Assembly: GCA_029212405.1 (NCBI GenBank)
Contig: JARGNR010000005.1
Coordinates: forward strand, 66,621 to 120,022
DNA: 53,402 bases
DNA from: Saprospiraceae bacterium
GTDB lineage: Bacteria > Bacteroidota > Bacteroidia > Chitinophagales > Saprospiraceae
Direction of reading: 5' to 3'
Position numbers and translations under genes: made by a program. The notes beneath the pieces were generated by a model. The model made no database searches, was not told the DNA's origin, and worked only from the letters and a program-made list of their open reading frames with translations. Positions 35,949 through 44,510 of the stretch are shown here, in pieces. Numbering within the stretch: position 1 is the stretch's first letter; every line of letters starts with the position of its first letter.

Positions 35949-36242
35949 GAAATTTGCGATTGCATTTTCCAGTTAAGATTAATTCTTGTTATAATCCGTG
36001 TTTGAATATTTCGATATTTCAGATGCGGATTTTTATTTAGGTATATTTAGAAAATAGCTCTTAAATAACTTGTTGGCAAAAAACTCATTAAATTAGGGAT
36101 ATTCAGTAATAATTTATAAACTCCTGAATCACCCTAAATTAAATTGAACCAAAAAAAGGTAGTCTTTCTTTTTATGTGGGAAGTGGTGATGCGGTTGCAG
36201 TATAGCCTTTAAAGAGTTTACCAATTACATAGTTATAGAATT
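35949..36242. other. Intergenic region downstream of mfd
   Basis: This is 294 nt between convergent genes. I see no ORF with protein character, no convincing terminator hairpin with a T-run and no repeat. Confidence 0.4.
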
Positions 36243-39200
36243 TTACTTAGCTACAGTATCCCCGCTCACCATAGCATGCAACTCTTGCAATAATTTCCTT
36301 GCCTTTTTCAATCCATGTACTCCATCTTTTATAAGAATCAAGTAATTTCTAGATTGTTTTAACGTATACCCTTTTAATTGCCCTTCCACAGAAACAAAAC
36401 CAATTATTTTTTGAAATAATTCGGTTTCAAAAAAAGAGGACTGTGGATTTCCAATAAAATAACACCTGAGTTTATTCCCCTTTAAAGACAATCGTTCAAA
36501 ACCCAACTTTTTACAAATCCATCGTACCCGCAATCCATCAAACAATTCATTTACTGGCTTTGGAATGGTACCAAAACGATCTTTCATTGAATCAATGAAT
36601 ACCGTTAATTTTTCTTCCCCATCAATACTATCTAATTGAGTGTACAATAATAGTCGTTCCTGAATATTATGTATGTAGGCATCTGGAATGAGCATTTCTA
36701 CATCCGTTTCTACTTCCACATCTCTGACATAATCACGATCCTGTTGTTTTGCCATTTCATCTTTGTAGACTTCCTTAAACTCTGTCTCTTTCAACTCAAC
36801 CACAGCCTCTTCCAAAATCTTTTGAAAGGTATCAAATCCAATATCACTAATAAATCCACTCTGCTCTCCTCCTAATAGATTCCCAGCTCCACGGATATCC
36901 AAATCTCTCATCGCAATATGAAATCCACTTCCCAAATCTGAAAATTCTTCCAAAGTTTTTATTCTCTTTCTTGCTTCCGATGTCAGTACAGATAATGGTG
37001 GAGCAAATAAGTAACAATACGCTTTTCGATTCGAACGCCCTACCCTACCTCGCAATTGATGAAGGTCACTCATTCCAAATTGATGCGCATTATTGATAAT
37101 AATTGTATTGGCATTTGCTATGTCTAATCCAGTCTCAATTATATTTGTACAGATGAGCACATCGTATTTGCCCGCAATAAATGAAACCAGTTTTTCTTCC
37201 AACTTTCTTGCGTCCATTTGTCCATGAGCAGTCTGGACAGAAATATCTGGACATAATCGTTGAACCATAGCTGCAATATCTGGCAAACTCTTAACTCTAT
37301 TGTGTACAAAAAAGACTTGACCACCTCTATTCACTTCATAATAAATCGCATCTCTTATTAATTCATCATTAAAAATCCTACGTTCAGTGTGAATGGGTTG
37401 TCTGTTTGGAGGAGGAGTCCGAATAATCGACAAGTCTCTTGCTGCCATAAGTGAAAACTGCAACGTCCTTGGAATTGGTGTCGCGGTTAAGGTCAATGTA
37501 TCTACATTTACTTTTAGATTTCTCAACTTTTCCTTTGCAGCTACTCCAAATTTTTGTTCCTCGTCAATGACCAATAAGCCTAAATCCTTGAACCGGACAT
37601 CTTTGTTTAATAATGCATGAGTACCAATGACTAGATCTAATGAACCATCCGCCATTTTCGCAAAAATCTCTTTCTTTTGTTTTGTTGATTTGAATCGATT
37701 CAAGAAATCTACGGATACTCCAAAATCTTTCATTCTTTCGTTGAATGTCTTATAATGTTGGAGTGCTAATATAGTGGTCGGTACTAAAACTGCCACCTGC
37801 TTACCACCAACAATGGCCTTGAATGCACCACGAAGAGCAACCTCCGTCTTGCCAAAACCTACATCCCCACAAATCAATCGATCCATGGGATGTTCTGCCA
37901 TCATATCTTCTTTCATACTGACCGTAGCAGTCAATTGATCTGGTGTATCCTCATAAATAAAAGAGGCTTCCAATTCATTTTGCAAATACCCGTCAGGTGG
38001 AAATGCATGCCCTTTAGATGCCTTTCGTTTCGCATACAGCTTGATTAATTCCTTGGCTATATCTTTTACTTTTTTCTTGGTCTTTCTTTTCAGTGACTTC
38101 CAGGCATCTCCACCAATTTTATTTAGTTTTGGTGGTTTACCATCTTTACCAACAAATTTGCTGATCTTATGCAGAGAGTTAATACTTACATATAGAATAT
38201 CATTGTTGAGATAGATCAAACGAACTGACTCTTGGGTTTTACCATTGATATCAATCTTTTCTAGTCCGCTATATTTTCCTACGCCATGGTCGATATGAGT
38301 AACAAAATCACCCGACTGCAACTCTCGAAGCATTTTTAGATTCATGGCCTGTTCGCGAGTAAATCCTTTTTTTAGTTTATATCGGTGAAAACGTTCGAAA
38401 ATTTGATGATCTGTATAACAAGCGATCTTTAATTCCTTATCAATAAACCCTTCATAAATAGACTTATTAACTGGGTGAAAATGAACATTCGCTTCTAAAT
38501 CTTCAAATATGGAATAAAAACGCTCTATCTGTTTTGTACTATCTGTAAATAAGTAGGTAGTCAATCCTTCTTTTTCATTCCATTCTAGATTTTCAATCAA
38601 TAATTTGAAGTTTTTATTGAAAGCAGGCTGTGGTTTGGAATCATAGACAATGGTCGCATCTACATCAATAGGTAGCTGCGATTTTTTTGAAATTACAATA
38701 TTGAAAGCTTCCAAACTTTCCATAATCTCATTGGGATATATGAAAGCTCGTTCATCAAATACTTTTCTTAACTCTTCTTCTGAATGCATGTTCAACGACT
38801 TGGCAAATGCCTCCGTTTTTTCAAAACATTGTTGTAGTTTATCCAAAACAATGTCAAAATCACGCACCCACACTACTGTATCAGAATTAAACACATTGAA
38901 TAGTGGGACTTTCTCCTCTTGCTTAAATCCACTATTTATATTAGGTATAATCGAAACTCGTTCAATGTTCTTGAGGCTTAATTGAGTAGTAGGATTAAAT
39001 GTTCTAATACTCTCAATTTCTTCATCAAATAGTTCTATTCGATAAGGCCATTCATTGCCATAAGAGAAGATGTCTACAATTCCACCTCGAATGGAAAATT
39101 GACCTGGTTCGTAGACAAAATCAACTCTATCAAAACCATATTCCACCAAAACCTCAATTATAGTATCCACATCCAGATCTTCCCCTTTTGCAATCAGTAT

Positions 39201-39635
39201 TTTATTTGCATCTAGTAATTTGGGATCAACCACCTTTTCAAAAATAGCTTCTGGGTAGGTTACTACAATTTGACTGGCCCCATTATATTGATTAATCTTA
39301 TTGATGGACTCTGTCCGTTCCAACACATTCATGTTATTCAACTCTTCGTAGGCCATTGGTCTTTTGAAAGAGTCTGGAAAAAAATGGACTTTCGGATTTT
39401 CAATAATTAAATCTAAGGTATTCTGAAAGTAGGCAGCTTCTTCTTTATCATTGGCGATAAAAATTTGGGAGAAAGAAGTTTTATGAAAAAGTGCCGCTAG
39501 GACAAAGCAATCTTGTGCACCAACCAGACCTTCTAACATAAGTATGGCAGGTGTTGAGGCATTACATTTAGCAGCCAATAAATCAGATCGTTCGTCCTCT
39601 TGATAGAATTTCAAGAGATTCTCTAAATTCTGCAC
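36243..39635 (-). CDS. mfd: Transcription-repair coupling factor Mfd
   Basis: Mfd removes RNA polymerase stalled at DNA lesions and recruits UvrA. The 1130-residue length is close to the E. coli protein. The UvrB-like N-terminal module is present (MLEGLVGAQDCF, about 33-200). The RNA-polymerase-interacting domain begins LQSGDFVTHIDHGVGKY (about 430). The translocase has GDVGFGKTEVALR (Walker A) and LLVIDEEQKFGV (DEEQ box), then TATPIPRTL and QLRGRVGRS. A C-terminal TRCF domain completes it. The start is a GTG at 39635, unusually close to a promoter-like sequence (39640-39669). A TTG seven codons in is an alternative start. It is divergent from mutL, giving two repair genes sharing one control region. 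Confidence 0.96.
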   Translation of the reverse strand: MQNLENLLKFYQEDERSDLLAAKCNASTPAILMLEGLVGAQDCFVLAALFHKTSFSQIFIANDKEEAAYFQNTLDLIIENPKVHFFPDSFKRPMAYEELNNMNVLERTESINKINQYNGASQIVVTYPEAIFEKVVDPKLLDANKILIAKGEDLDVDTIIEVLVEYGFDRVDFVYEPGQFSIRGGIVDIFSYGNEWPYRIELFDEEIESIRTFNPTTQLSLKNIERVSIIPNINSGFKQEEKVPLFNVFNSDTVVWVRDFDIVLDKLQQCFEKTEAFAKSLNMHSEEELRKVFDERAFIYPNEIMESLEAFNIVISKKSQLPIDVDATIVYDSKPQPAFNKNFKLLIENLEWNEKEGLTTYLFTDSTKQIERFYSIFEDLEANVHFHPVNKSIYEGFIDKELKIACYTDHQIFERFHRYKLKKGFTREQAMNLKMLRELQSGDFVTHIDHGVGKYSGLEKIDINGKTQESVRLIYLNNDILYVSINSLHKISKFVGKDGKPPKLNKIGGDAWKSLKRKTKKKVKDIAKELIKLYAKRKASKGHAFPPDGYLQNELEASFIYEDTPDQLTATVSMKEDMMAEHPMDRLICGDVGFGKTEVALRGAFKAIVGGKQVAVLVPTTILALQHYKTFNERMKDFGVSVDFLNRFKSTKQKKEIFAKMADGSLDLVIGTHALLNKDVRFKDLGLLVIDEEQKFGVAAKEKLRNLKVNVDTLTLTATPIPRTLQFSLMAARDLSIIRTPPPNRQPIHTERRIFNDELIRDAIYYEVNRGGQVFFVHNRVKSLPDIAAMVQRLCPDISVQTAHGQMDARKLEEKLVSFIAGKYDVLICTNIIETGLDIANANTIIINNAHQFGMSDLHQLRGRVGRSNRKAYCYLFAPPLSVLTSEARKRIKTLEEFSDLGSGFHIAMRDLDIRGAGNLLGGEQSGFISDIGFDTFQKILEEAVVELKETEFKEVYKDEMAKQQDRDYVRDVEVETDVEMLIPDAYIHNIQERLLLYTQLDSIDGEEKLTVFIDSMKDRFGTIPKPVNELFDGLRVRWICKKLGFERLSLKGNKLRCYFIGNPQSSFFETELFQKIIGFVSVEGQLKGYTLKQSRNYLILIKDGVHGLKKARKLLQELHAMVSGDTVAK

Positions 39636-39639
39636 GCCG

Positions 39640-39669
39640 CGAAGATATATTTATTGTGTTACTGTCAAA
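39640..39669 (-). promoter_or_regulatory. Possible mfd promoter giving a leaderless message
   Basis: On the minus strand TTTG (39669-39666), an 18-nt spacer and TATCTTCG (39647-39640) give a near-consensus match with one mismatch in the -7 element. The start point would fall at or beside the mfd GTG at 39635, so the message would have almost no leader. The 18-nt spacer is one short of the usual range. Confidence 0.3.
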
Positions 39670-39738
39670 GGCTTTATTTGTATAAATCTTAAATCAGAAC
39701 AACTTTAATTTTCTGAGAATAAATTGCGAGAGAATTAT

Positions 39739-39746
39739 AATTTTGC
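39739..39746 (+). promoter_or_regulatory. Likely -7 promoter element of mutL
   Basis: TAATTTTG is an exact TAnnTTTG match 36 nt upstream of the mutL ATG. No clear -33 TTTG is at the expected distance. The short 147-nt gap shared with mfd makes it a plausible site. Confidence 0.4.
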
Positions 39747-39782
39747 ATAAACATTAACCACGCAAAAGAGGAAAAGCGCATT

Positions 39783-41618
39783 ATGCCTGATATCATACAA
39801 TTACTACCCGATAACATTGCCAATCAGATCGCTGCTGGTGAGGTCATACAACGTCCTGCATCCGTAGTGAAAGAATTGATTGAAAATGCCATCGATGCAA
39901 AAAGTACAGAAATCAAACTGATCATAAAAGATGCGGGTAAAACACTAATTCAGGTAATTGATAATGGTAAGGGGATGTCCGATACGGATGCAAGGATGTG
40001 TTTTGAAAGACATGCTACTTCAAAAATCAAAAAAGCAGCAGATCTATTTTCAATTTCTACCAAAGGATTTAGAGGAGAAGCCTTAGCCTCAATCGCTGCT
40101 ATCGCCCATGTTGAAATGATAACTAAAACACATGAGGAAGAAATCGGTAGAAGATTGTTGGTTTCAGGATCAAAAGTAACCAAACAAGAGCCTAGTCAAG
40201 CCCAATCGGGAACTATGTTTTCGGTTAAAAATCTATTTTTTAATGTACCTGCAAGAAGGAAGTTCTTGAAATCAGATCCCGTAGAATTGAAACACATCAT
40301 TGAAGAATTTAAAAGAGTGGCGTTGGCACATCCTTCTATATTCTTCTCGATGTATCATAATTCCCAAGAGGTATATCATTTACCTGCATCGAATTTTCGA
40401 CAAAGGATTGTCGCTGTGTTAGGTAAAAATGTCAACGACAAGTTGGTCCCGATAGATGAAGATACGGAGATTGTCAAGATATCTGGATTTGTGGGTAAAC
40501 CAGAGGCAGCAAAAAAAACAAAAGGAGATCAGTTTATCTTTGTTAACGATCGATACATTAAGAGCAATTACCTGAACCATGCCATCCGTTCTGTGTACGA
40601 AGATTTAATTGTAAAAGAAGCCTACCCATTGTATGTCATGTATATTTATGTTGATCCAGCCAAAATTGACATCAATGTCCATCCTACCAAAACTGAAATT
40701 AAATTTGAGGAAGAGCGACTCATTTACAACTATATCAAAGTAGCAACGAAACATGCTTTAGGTCATTATAATGTAGCTCCTACTTTGGACTTTGGGTCCA
40801 ATACAAATTTTGGTAATCCAATAGACAATTCTAGATCATTTGGAAAAATTAATCAAGAATACAATTTAAAAGGAAGCCAAAGTTATGGTGATGGTAAATC
40901 AAATTTTGAGAAATCAAACTTAAAAGCTTGGGAACAGATTTATGATGGTTTGCAAAACCAATCAGAATCACAACCATCGGATGCGCAGCAATCTTTTACG
41001 ATCCCAAGTAAAATAAGCACCGAAGATGGTGCCGAAATTTCAAAAATCGAAGAAGGTAAAGCACCCTATCAAATACACAACACCTATATTTTAAGTCATA
41101 TAAAATCTGGTTTTTTACTTATTGATCAACAAGCCGCACACGAAAGGATCTTGTATGAACAAAATCTAGCCAGTATGAGTAGTCATCAAAGACTAACTCA
41201 GAAGGAACTATTCCCAAGGACGATCGAATTGGACAATGCCAAAGCGACTGTGATGCAAAATATTTTATCAAAGGTCAATGCATTAGGGTTTGACATAGAA
41301 GAGTTTGGCGATAAAACCTTTCTGATCCATGGAATACCCGCTGGACTAGCAGAAAATCATGACGCTACCCATTTGATGGAAAAATTGATCGATCAATATG
41401 TTTCCAATATGGAATTGCAGTTGGGTATTGAAGAAAACTTAGCTCGGTCACTGGCCGTTTCTGCTGCCACAAAAAGAGGTAAGCATTTGGAAGTACCAGA
41501 AATGAAGTTGCTAATTGACCAATTATTTGCTTGTGAAATTCCATACAAGAGTCCTACTGGTCGCAGGTGTATTGTGACCATGGATTTGGATACCATTTTA
41601 AAACAATTTATTGGTTAA
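39783..41618 (+). CDS. mutL: DNA mismatch repair protein MutL
   Basis: MutL is the mismatch-repair ATPase that links MutS to downstream nicking and unwinding. The 611-residue product has the GHKL ATPase domain (about 1-330): ENAIDAKS, DNGKGM, FRGEALASIAA and the GTMFSVKNLFFNVPARRKFLK segment. A Ser/Gln-rich linker follows (about 335-430). The C-terminal dimerisation domain (about 430-611) has the endonuclease-like motif as DQQAAHERILYE at 448-459, with Gln450 in place of the expected His. The later CPHGRP-type motif reads SPTGRR. Nicking activity is therefore doubtful, and this MutL may depend on another nickase. The gene is divergent from mfd. Confidence 0.95.
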   Translation: MPDIIQLLPDNIANQIAAGEVIQRPASVVKELIENAIDAKSTEIKLIIKDAGKTLIQVIDNGKGMSDTDARMCFERHATSKIKKAADLFSISTKGFRGEALASIAAIAHVEMITKTHEEEIGRRLLVSGSKVTKQEPSQAQSGTMFSVKNLFFNVPARRKFLKSDPVELKHIIEEFKRVALAHPSIFFSMYHNSQEVYHLPASNFRQRIVAVLGKNVNDKLVPIDEDTEIVKISGFVGKPEAAKKTKGDQFIFVNDRYIKSNYLNHAIRSVYEDLIVKEAYPLYVMYIYVDPAKIDINVHPTKTEIKFEEERLIYNYIKVATKHALGHYNVAPTLDFGSNTNFGNPIDNSRSFGKINQEYNLKGSQSYGDGKSNFEKSNLKAWEQIYDGLQNQSESQPSDAQQSFTIPSKISTEDGAEISKIEEGKAPYQIHNTYILSHIKSGFLLIDQQAAHERILYEQNLASMSSHQRLTQKELFPRTIELDNAKATVMQNILSKVNALGFDIEEFGDKTFLIHGIPAGLAENHDATHLMEKLIDQYVSNMELQLGIEENLARSLAVSAATKRGKHLEVPEMKLLIDQLFACEIPYKSPTGRRCIVTMDLDTILKQFIG

Positions 41619-41977
41619 GAAAGGCCGCACTATCCCGAAAGATAATGCAGCCAAAGCAATTGGCATAAAACTTAAGTAGATTTTTGTCTGCCTACAGGTT
41701 TTGCACCGTTTACTTTTTCGTTAAAAAAGTTGGGTTATCGCTGCGTTATGCAATGTAATTGAGTGTGTTCTAGCTGGGGATCAATAAATTGCCATAAGAG
41801 GTTAATTTATTCGCACATCCATGCTATCTAATTAAAGACAATACAAATCTAAAACCCATCGAACTATATACATAATTAAAAAAATCGTAATTTTAACTTA
41901 ATTATACCCATATATCATTCATATACATCTGTTTTACAGCTATTTACTATAATAATTATTAACTTAATTTTTCCCAA
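41619..41977. other. Intergenic region downstream of mutL
   Basis: This is 359 nt between two plus-strand genes. It contains a weak AT-rich hairpin ACTTTTTCGTTAAAAAAGT (about 41710-41728), not followed by a T-run. The last 100 nt are extremely AT-rich and probably hold the promoter of the next gene, but no consensus -7/-33 pair is clear. No ORF was found. Confidence 0.4.
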
Positions 41978-43351
41978 TTGAAAACAAACACCTTAGGTAT
42001 ATATTTAACTTCTTTCACCAACGAAGACTGGTCATTGTTTCACAAATTTTCAAAATCAAGATATTCCGAAAATTCTGATTTCCAAGCAGTTATCAACTAC
42101 ATCAAAAAACATAAGTCTAGGATTGATGCCAAAAAGATGGACACTGAGTATTTAAGAAAAAAAATCAGGCCCACATATAGTAAACACGTTTTTTCTAATG
42201 TGATTTCAGGATTATGTAAACACATCGAAGCTTATTTCAGATGGTCTGAAATGGAAAGCGACCCTATGATGAAGGATACACTCTTGCTTCAGGCTCTCGG
42301 TAAAAGAGGGCTTACCAAGCAATTCTTCAAACAAAAAGAAAAGGCAAAAGAAAGAAGAAGTAATTTACCTATTGGACTTTGGGAGGGCTACCATGAATTC
42401 ATGGCTGAATACCTATTGTATTATTGTAATATGACCTCTGACAGTGCTATGAGTAAAGTCTCCCTTAAAAATGGTTTTATTTCATTGAAAGAGTTTCAAA
42501 TTAAACAATGGCACTACTTTATTATAGAAATGAATAACAGACAACTATTACTAAAAGAAGATTGGGGTAAGAATCTAGAATTATTTAAAAAAGAATACAC
42601 ATTTAAACATAATCTTTCAGATATTTTCGACCATCTCATAGAAATGAAAAATTCAAAATCTGAGAAAAGTTATTTATTTTTAATTGAAAAAATCAAAGGT
42701 GATGAGATTAGCACTAATCTTAAATATACAATTCTTATTCATCTTAGATCATACCTAAGCCATTTGATTGTAAAAGGTAGATTGGATGTAACTACAAATC
42801 TCTTAGAGTTACAAAAATTTGGTTTAGATGAAGGAATACTATTTCCTAATGGAAGGATTCCACTTATTAGATTTACAAACATTTTAAATACAGCTAGCTC
42901 TTTAAAAGAGTACAAATGGGCCAATGATTTTGTATCAAAATATTCTCATTTAGTAATTAATCAAAATTCAAATGAGACGAAATCATTAGGGTTTGCCCAA
43001 ATAGAATTCAGCAAAAAAAACTATTCTGAAGTCATTAATTTACTCTTTGGTTTTAAATTTAAAAATATTGAGTTTGAACTCCGAGCCAAATGGCTTTTAC
43101 TTAGCTCAAATTATGAGATTAACAACGACAATTATTCAGTCATTGAAAGTAACGTAAAAGCATTTAGATACTTCTTAAATAAGAATAGATTAAAAATAAC
43201 AGAATTAAGCTTTTTGTCTTATTTAAATTGTTCAAAACTCCTTATCGAAATTGCAAGGCATACAGATAAAGACCTAATTATATCAAAAATTAAAAATGAA
43301 AAAAATCTAATTTATAGAGGATGGTTATTAAAAAAAATTACAGAAAAATAA
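41978..43351 (+). CDS. Hypothetical helical-repeat protein
   Basis: The family is not firmly recognised. The 457-residue product is cytoplasmic (no signal peptide or membrane helix), Lys- and Leu-rich, and predicted all-helical like a TPR-type array. The N-terminal block FTNEDWSLFHKFSKSRYSEN resembles a motif I recall in large uncharacterised Bacteroidota paralog families (a phrase like KFLKSPYFNKN near the start). The start is a TTG at 41978; the next in-frame ATG is about 53 codons later and would lose the conserved block. It is isolated, with gene-poor DNA on both sides. A hairpin lies 3 nt after its stop but its U-tract points to the other strand. Confidence 0.6.
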   Translation: MKTNTLGIYLTSFTNEDWSLFHKFSKSRYSENSDFQAVINYIKKHKSRIDAKKMDTEYLRKKIRPTYSKHVFSNVISGLCKHIEAYFRWSEMESDPMMKDTLLLQALGKRGLTKQFFKQKEKAKERRSNLPIGLWEGYHEFMAEYLLYYCNMTSDSAMSKVSLKNGFISLKEFQIKQWHYFIIEMNNRQLLLKEDWGKNLELFKKEYTFKHNLSDIFDHLIEMKNSKSEKSYLFLIEKIKGDEISTNLKYTILIHLRSYLSHLIVKGRLDVTTNLLELQKFGLDEGILFPNGRIPLIRFTNILNTASSLKEYKWANDFVSKYSHLVINQNSNETKSLGFAQIEFSKKNYSEVINLLFGFKFKNIEFELRAKWLLLSSNYEINNDNYSVIESNVKAFRYFLNKNRLKITELSFLSYLNCSKLLIEIARHTDKDLIISKIKNEKNLIYRGWLLKKITEK

Positions 43352-43353
43352 TA

Positions 43354-43381
43354 AGAGCCCAACAGATTTCTCTTGGACTCT
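43354..43381 (-). terminator. Rho-independent terminator of a minus-strand transcript
   Basis: Read on the minus strand, AGAGTCCAA, a 10-nt loop, and TTGGGCTCT form a 9-bp stem with one G-U pair, followed directly by TATTATTTTTC. On the plus strand the same hairpin has a C-A mismatch and no U-tract. It therefore probably ends a leftward transcript that starts in the intergenic region, not the plus gene beside it. Confidence 0.6.
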
Positions 43382-43396
43382 ACATAGTAAGTTTAT

Positions 43397-43456
43397 TTAA
43401 ATTCCGGTCACTTCCTCAACAATAAGTTCAAGGATAATTATTATTAATGTTTCCAT
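43397..43456 (-). CDS. Possible 19-residue small ORF
   Basis: On the minus strand an ATG at 43456 opens a 19-codon frame coding METLIIIILELIVEEVTGI. An A-rich ribosome-binding region (CCAAATAAA) stands directly before the ATG, as is common in Bacteroidota. The frame ends 16 nt before a minus-strand rho-independent terminator (43354-43381). The peptide is hydrophobic and acidic and could be membrane-active or a leader peptide. Upstream, TAGTTGTG (about 43520, minus strand) is a near-match to the -7 element. No conservation can be judged from one sequence; a non-coding small RNA is equally possible. Confidence 0.35.
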   Translation of the reverse strand: METLIIIILELIVEEVTGI

Positions 43457-43520
43457 TTTATTTGGTTTAAGTGTTAAAAAATCGTGTTAGAAATCCCAGG
43501 TCGTGCAGTGGCACAACTAA

Positions 43521-44215
43521 GATTTTGCAAAGAAAATTGGACAAGAAAATGAATTGACACAGTTCAGAAATGGCACAGTAATCACAGGCCTTAAAGTGAA
43601 TTAAAGCGGACTACATTGATGAATTTCTATCCTTGGATTCATTCCCTCAAAAGGAATCATTGTTTATAATTGGTATGATTCCTACTACATAAGCGTTATG
43701 AAATATCTTGTTTTGACATATAAATTTGGATTGTAGTGATATAATATAGACGAATACGACTTATACAAAAAATGGCATTCTTCCTCTATTGATAAAGTAA
43801 AGATAAAACCCTACTACGCAGCCTATCTGCGTAATAAAATAAATTATTTTATTTTCCATCACCTACAATCGGCTAATGTTATTGAGTTAAATTTTCTTTG
43901 TTGATTTCAATCAGGTACAGAATGGATTGGTTTATCTTTTCCTGATGAATGAAAAGACTTAAGACATCCAAATGAAGCGAAAGATTCCAACTCCATTATT
44001 TTCTTTACCCAAATTGATATCGAAGAGTATGTTCTTCTCCATACGCAACTATTTTATTGGTTATTAAATTTGAAAACTACATTCTGAGAATAAAAAAATA
44101 GCTACAGTCCAAAATCAATGCACTTATCATCCAGAGATAATCCTTGACCGACAAAGGACAATACTACTTGGAACTTGGTCACAAGATCACATTCAAAATA
44201 AGCAAACTTCTATAA
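43521..44215 (+). pseudogene. Decayed gene fragment(s), family unknown
   Basis: Plus-strand reading gives protein-like stretches broken by stops and frame changes. They are: 43521-43601 (DFAKKIGQENELTQFRNG); 43606-43689 (ADYIDEFLSLDSFPQKESLF, another frame); then one frame from 43740 with about 54 open codons (YNIDEYDLYKKWHSSSIDKV onward), a TGA, 16 codons (FQSGTEWIGLSFPDE), another TGA and about 40 codons (KDLRHPNEAKDSNSIIFFTQ onward). A later piece near 44150-44215 reads TDKGQYYLELGHKITFKISK. This pattern fits an old pseudogene. I could not identify the family. Chance open frames in AT-rich DNA remain possible. Confidence 0.4.
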
Positions 44216-44510
44216 CTATGGAATAGGTTGAAGTCGCATGAATCCGCAACTCCACTCTTTAGTGCAGCTGTCAGATAAGAATTTCAGATAATCCTTGGTG
44301 CAAATATGGTGCGCCCTCTACTCCTTTGAAATGGAGAAAGGCACTCATTGATTTACTACTGTTTATTCTTCTAATTTTCATATACGGGCGCAAAGATACA
44401 TGTGTTTTCAATATAAACAATCATTTGATGACATTTCTGTGACAATTCTTTGTAGTCCTCCTTTTCTACCTTTACTATCTTACCTTGCTTACAATATACT
44501 ACATCTTAAT

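Larger units (their letters stand above)
43382..44510. other. Gene-poor region between the helical protein and the WYL regulator
   Basis: About 1.1 kb without an intact conventional gene, the longest such stretch here. It holds the small minus-strand ORF (43397-43456) and the probable pseudogene (43521-44215). From 44216 to 44510 nothing is recognisable beyond the presumed promoter region of the WYL gene. No terminal inverted repeats, target duplications or tRNA remnants were seen, so an insertion origin is not shown. Confidence 0.5.

Noticed and set aside
43740-44080. TGA codons in the relic frame read as recoded tryptophan or selenocysteine
   Set aside because: Other genes in the window end with TGA, there is no nearby SECIS-like structure, and TAG and TAA also interrupt the same region, so decay is simpler.
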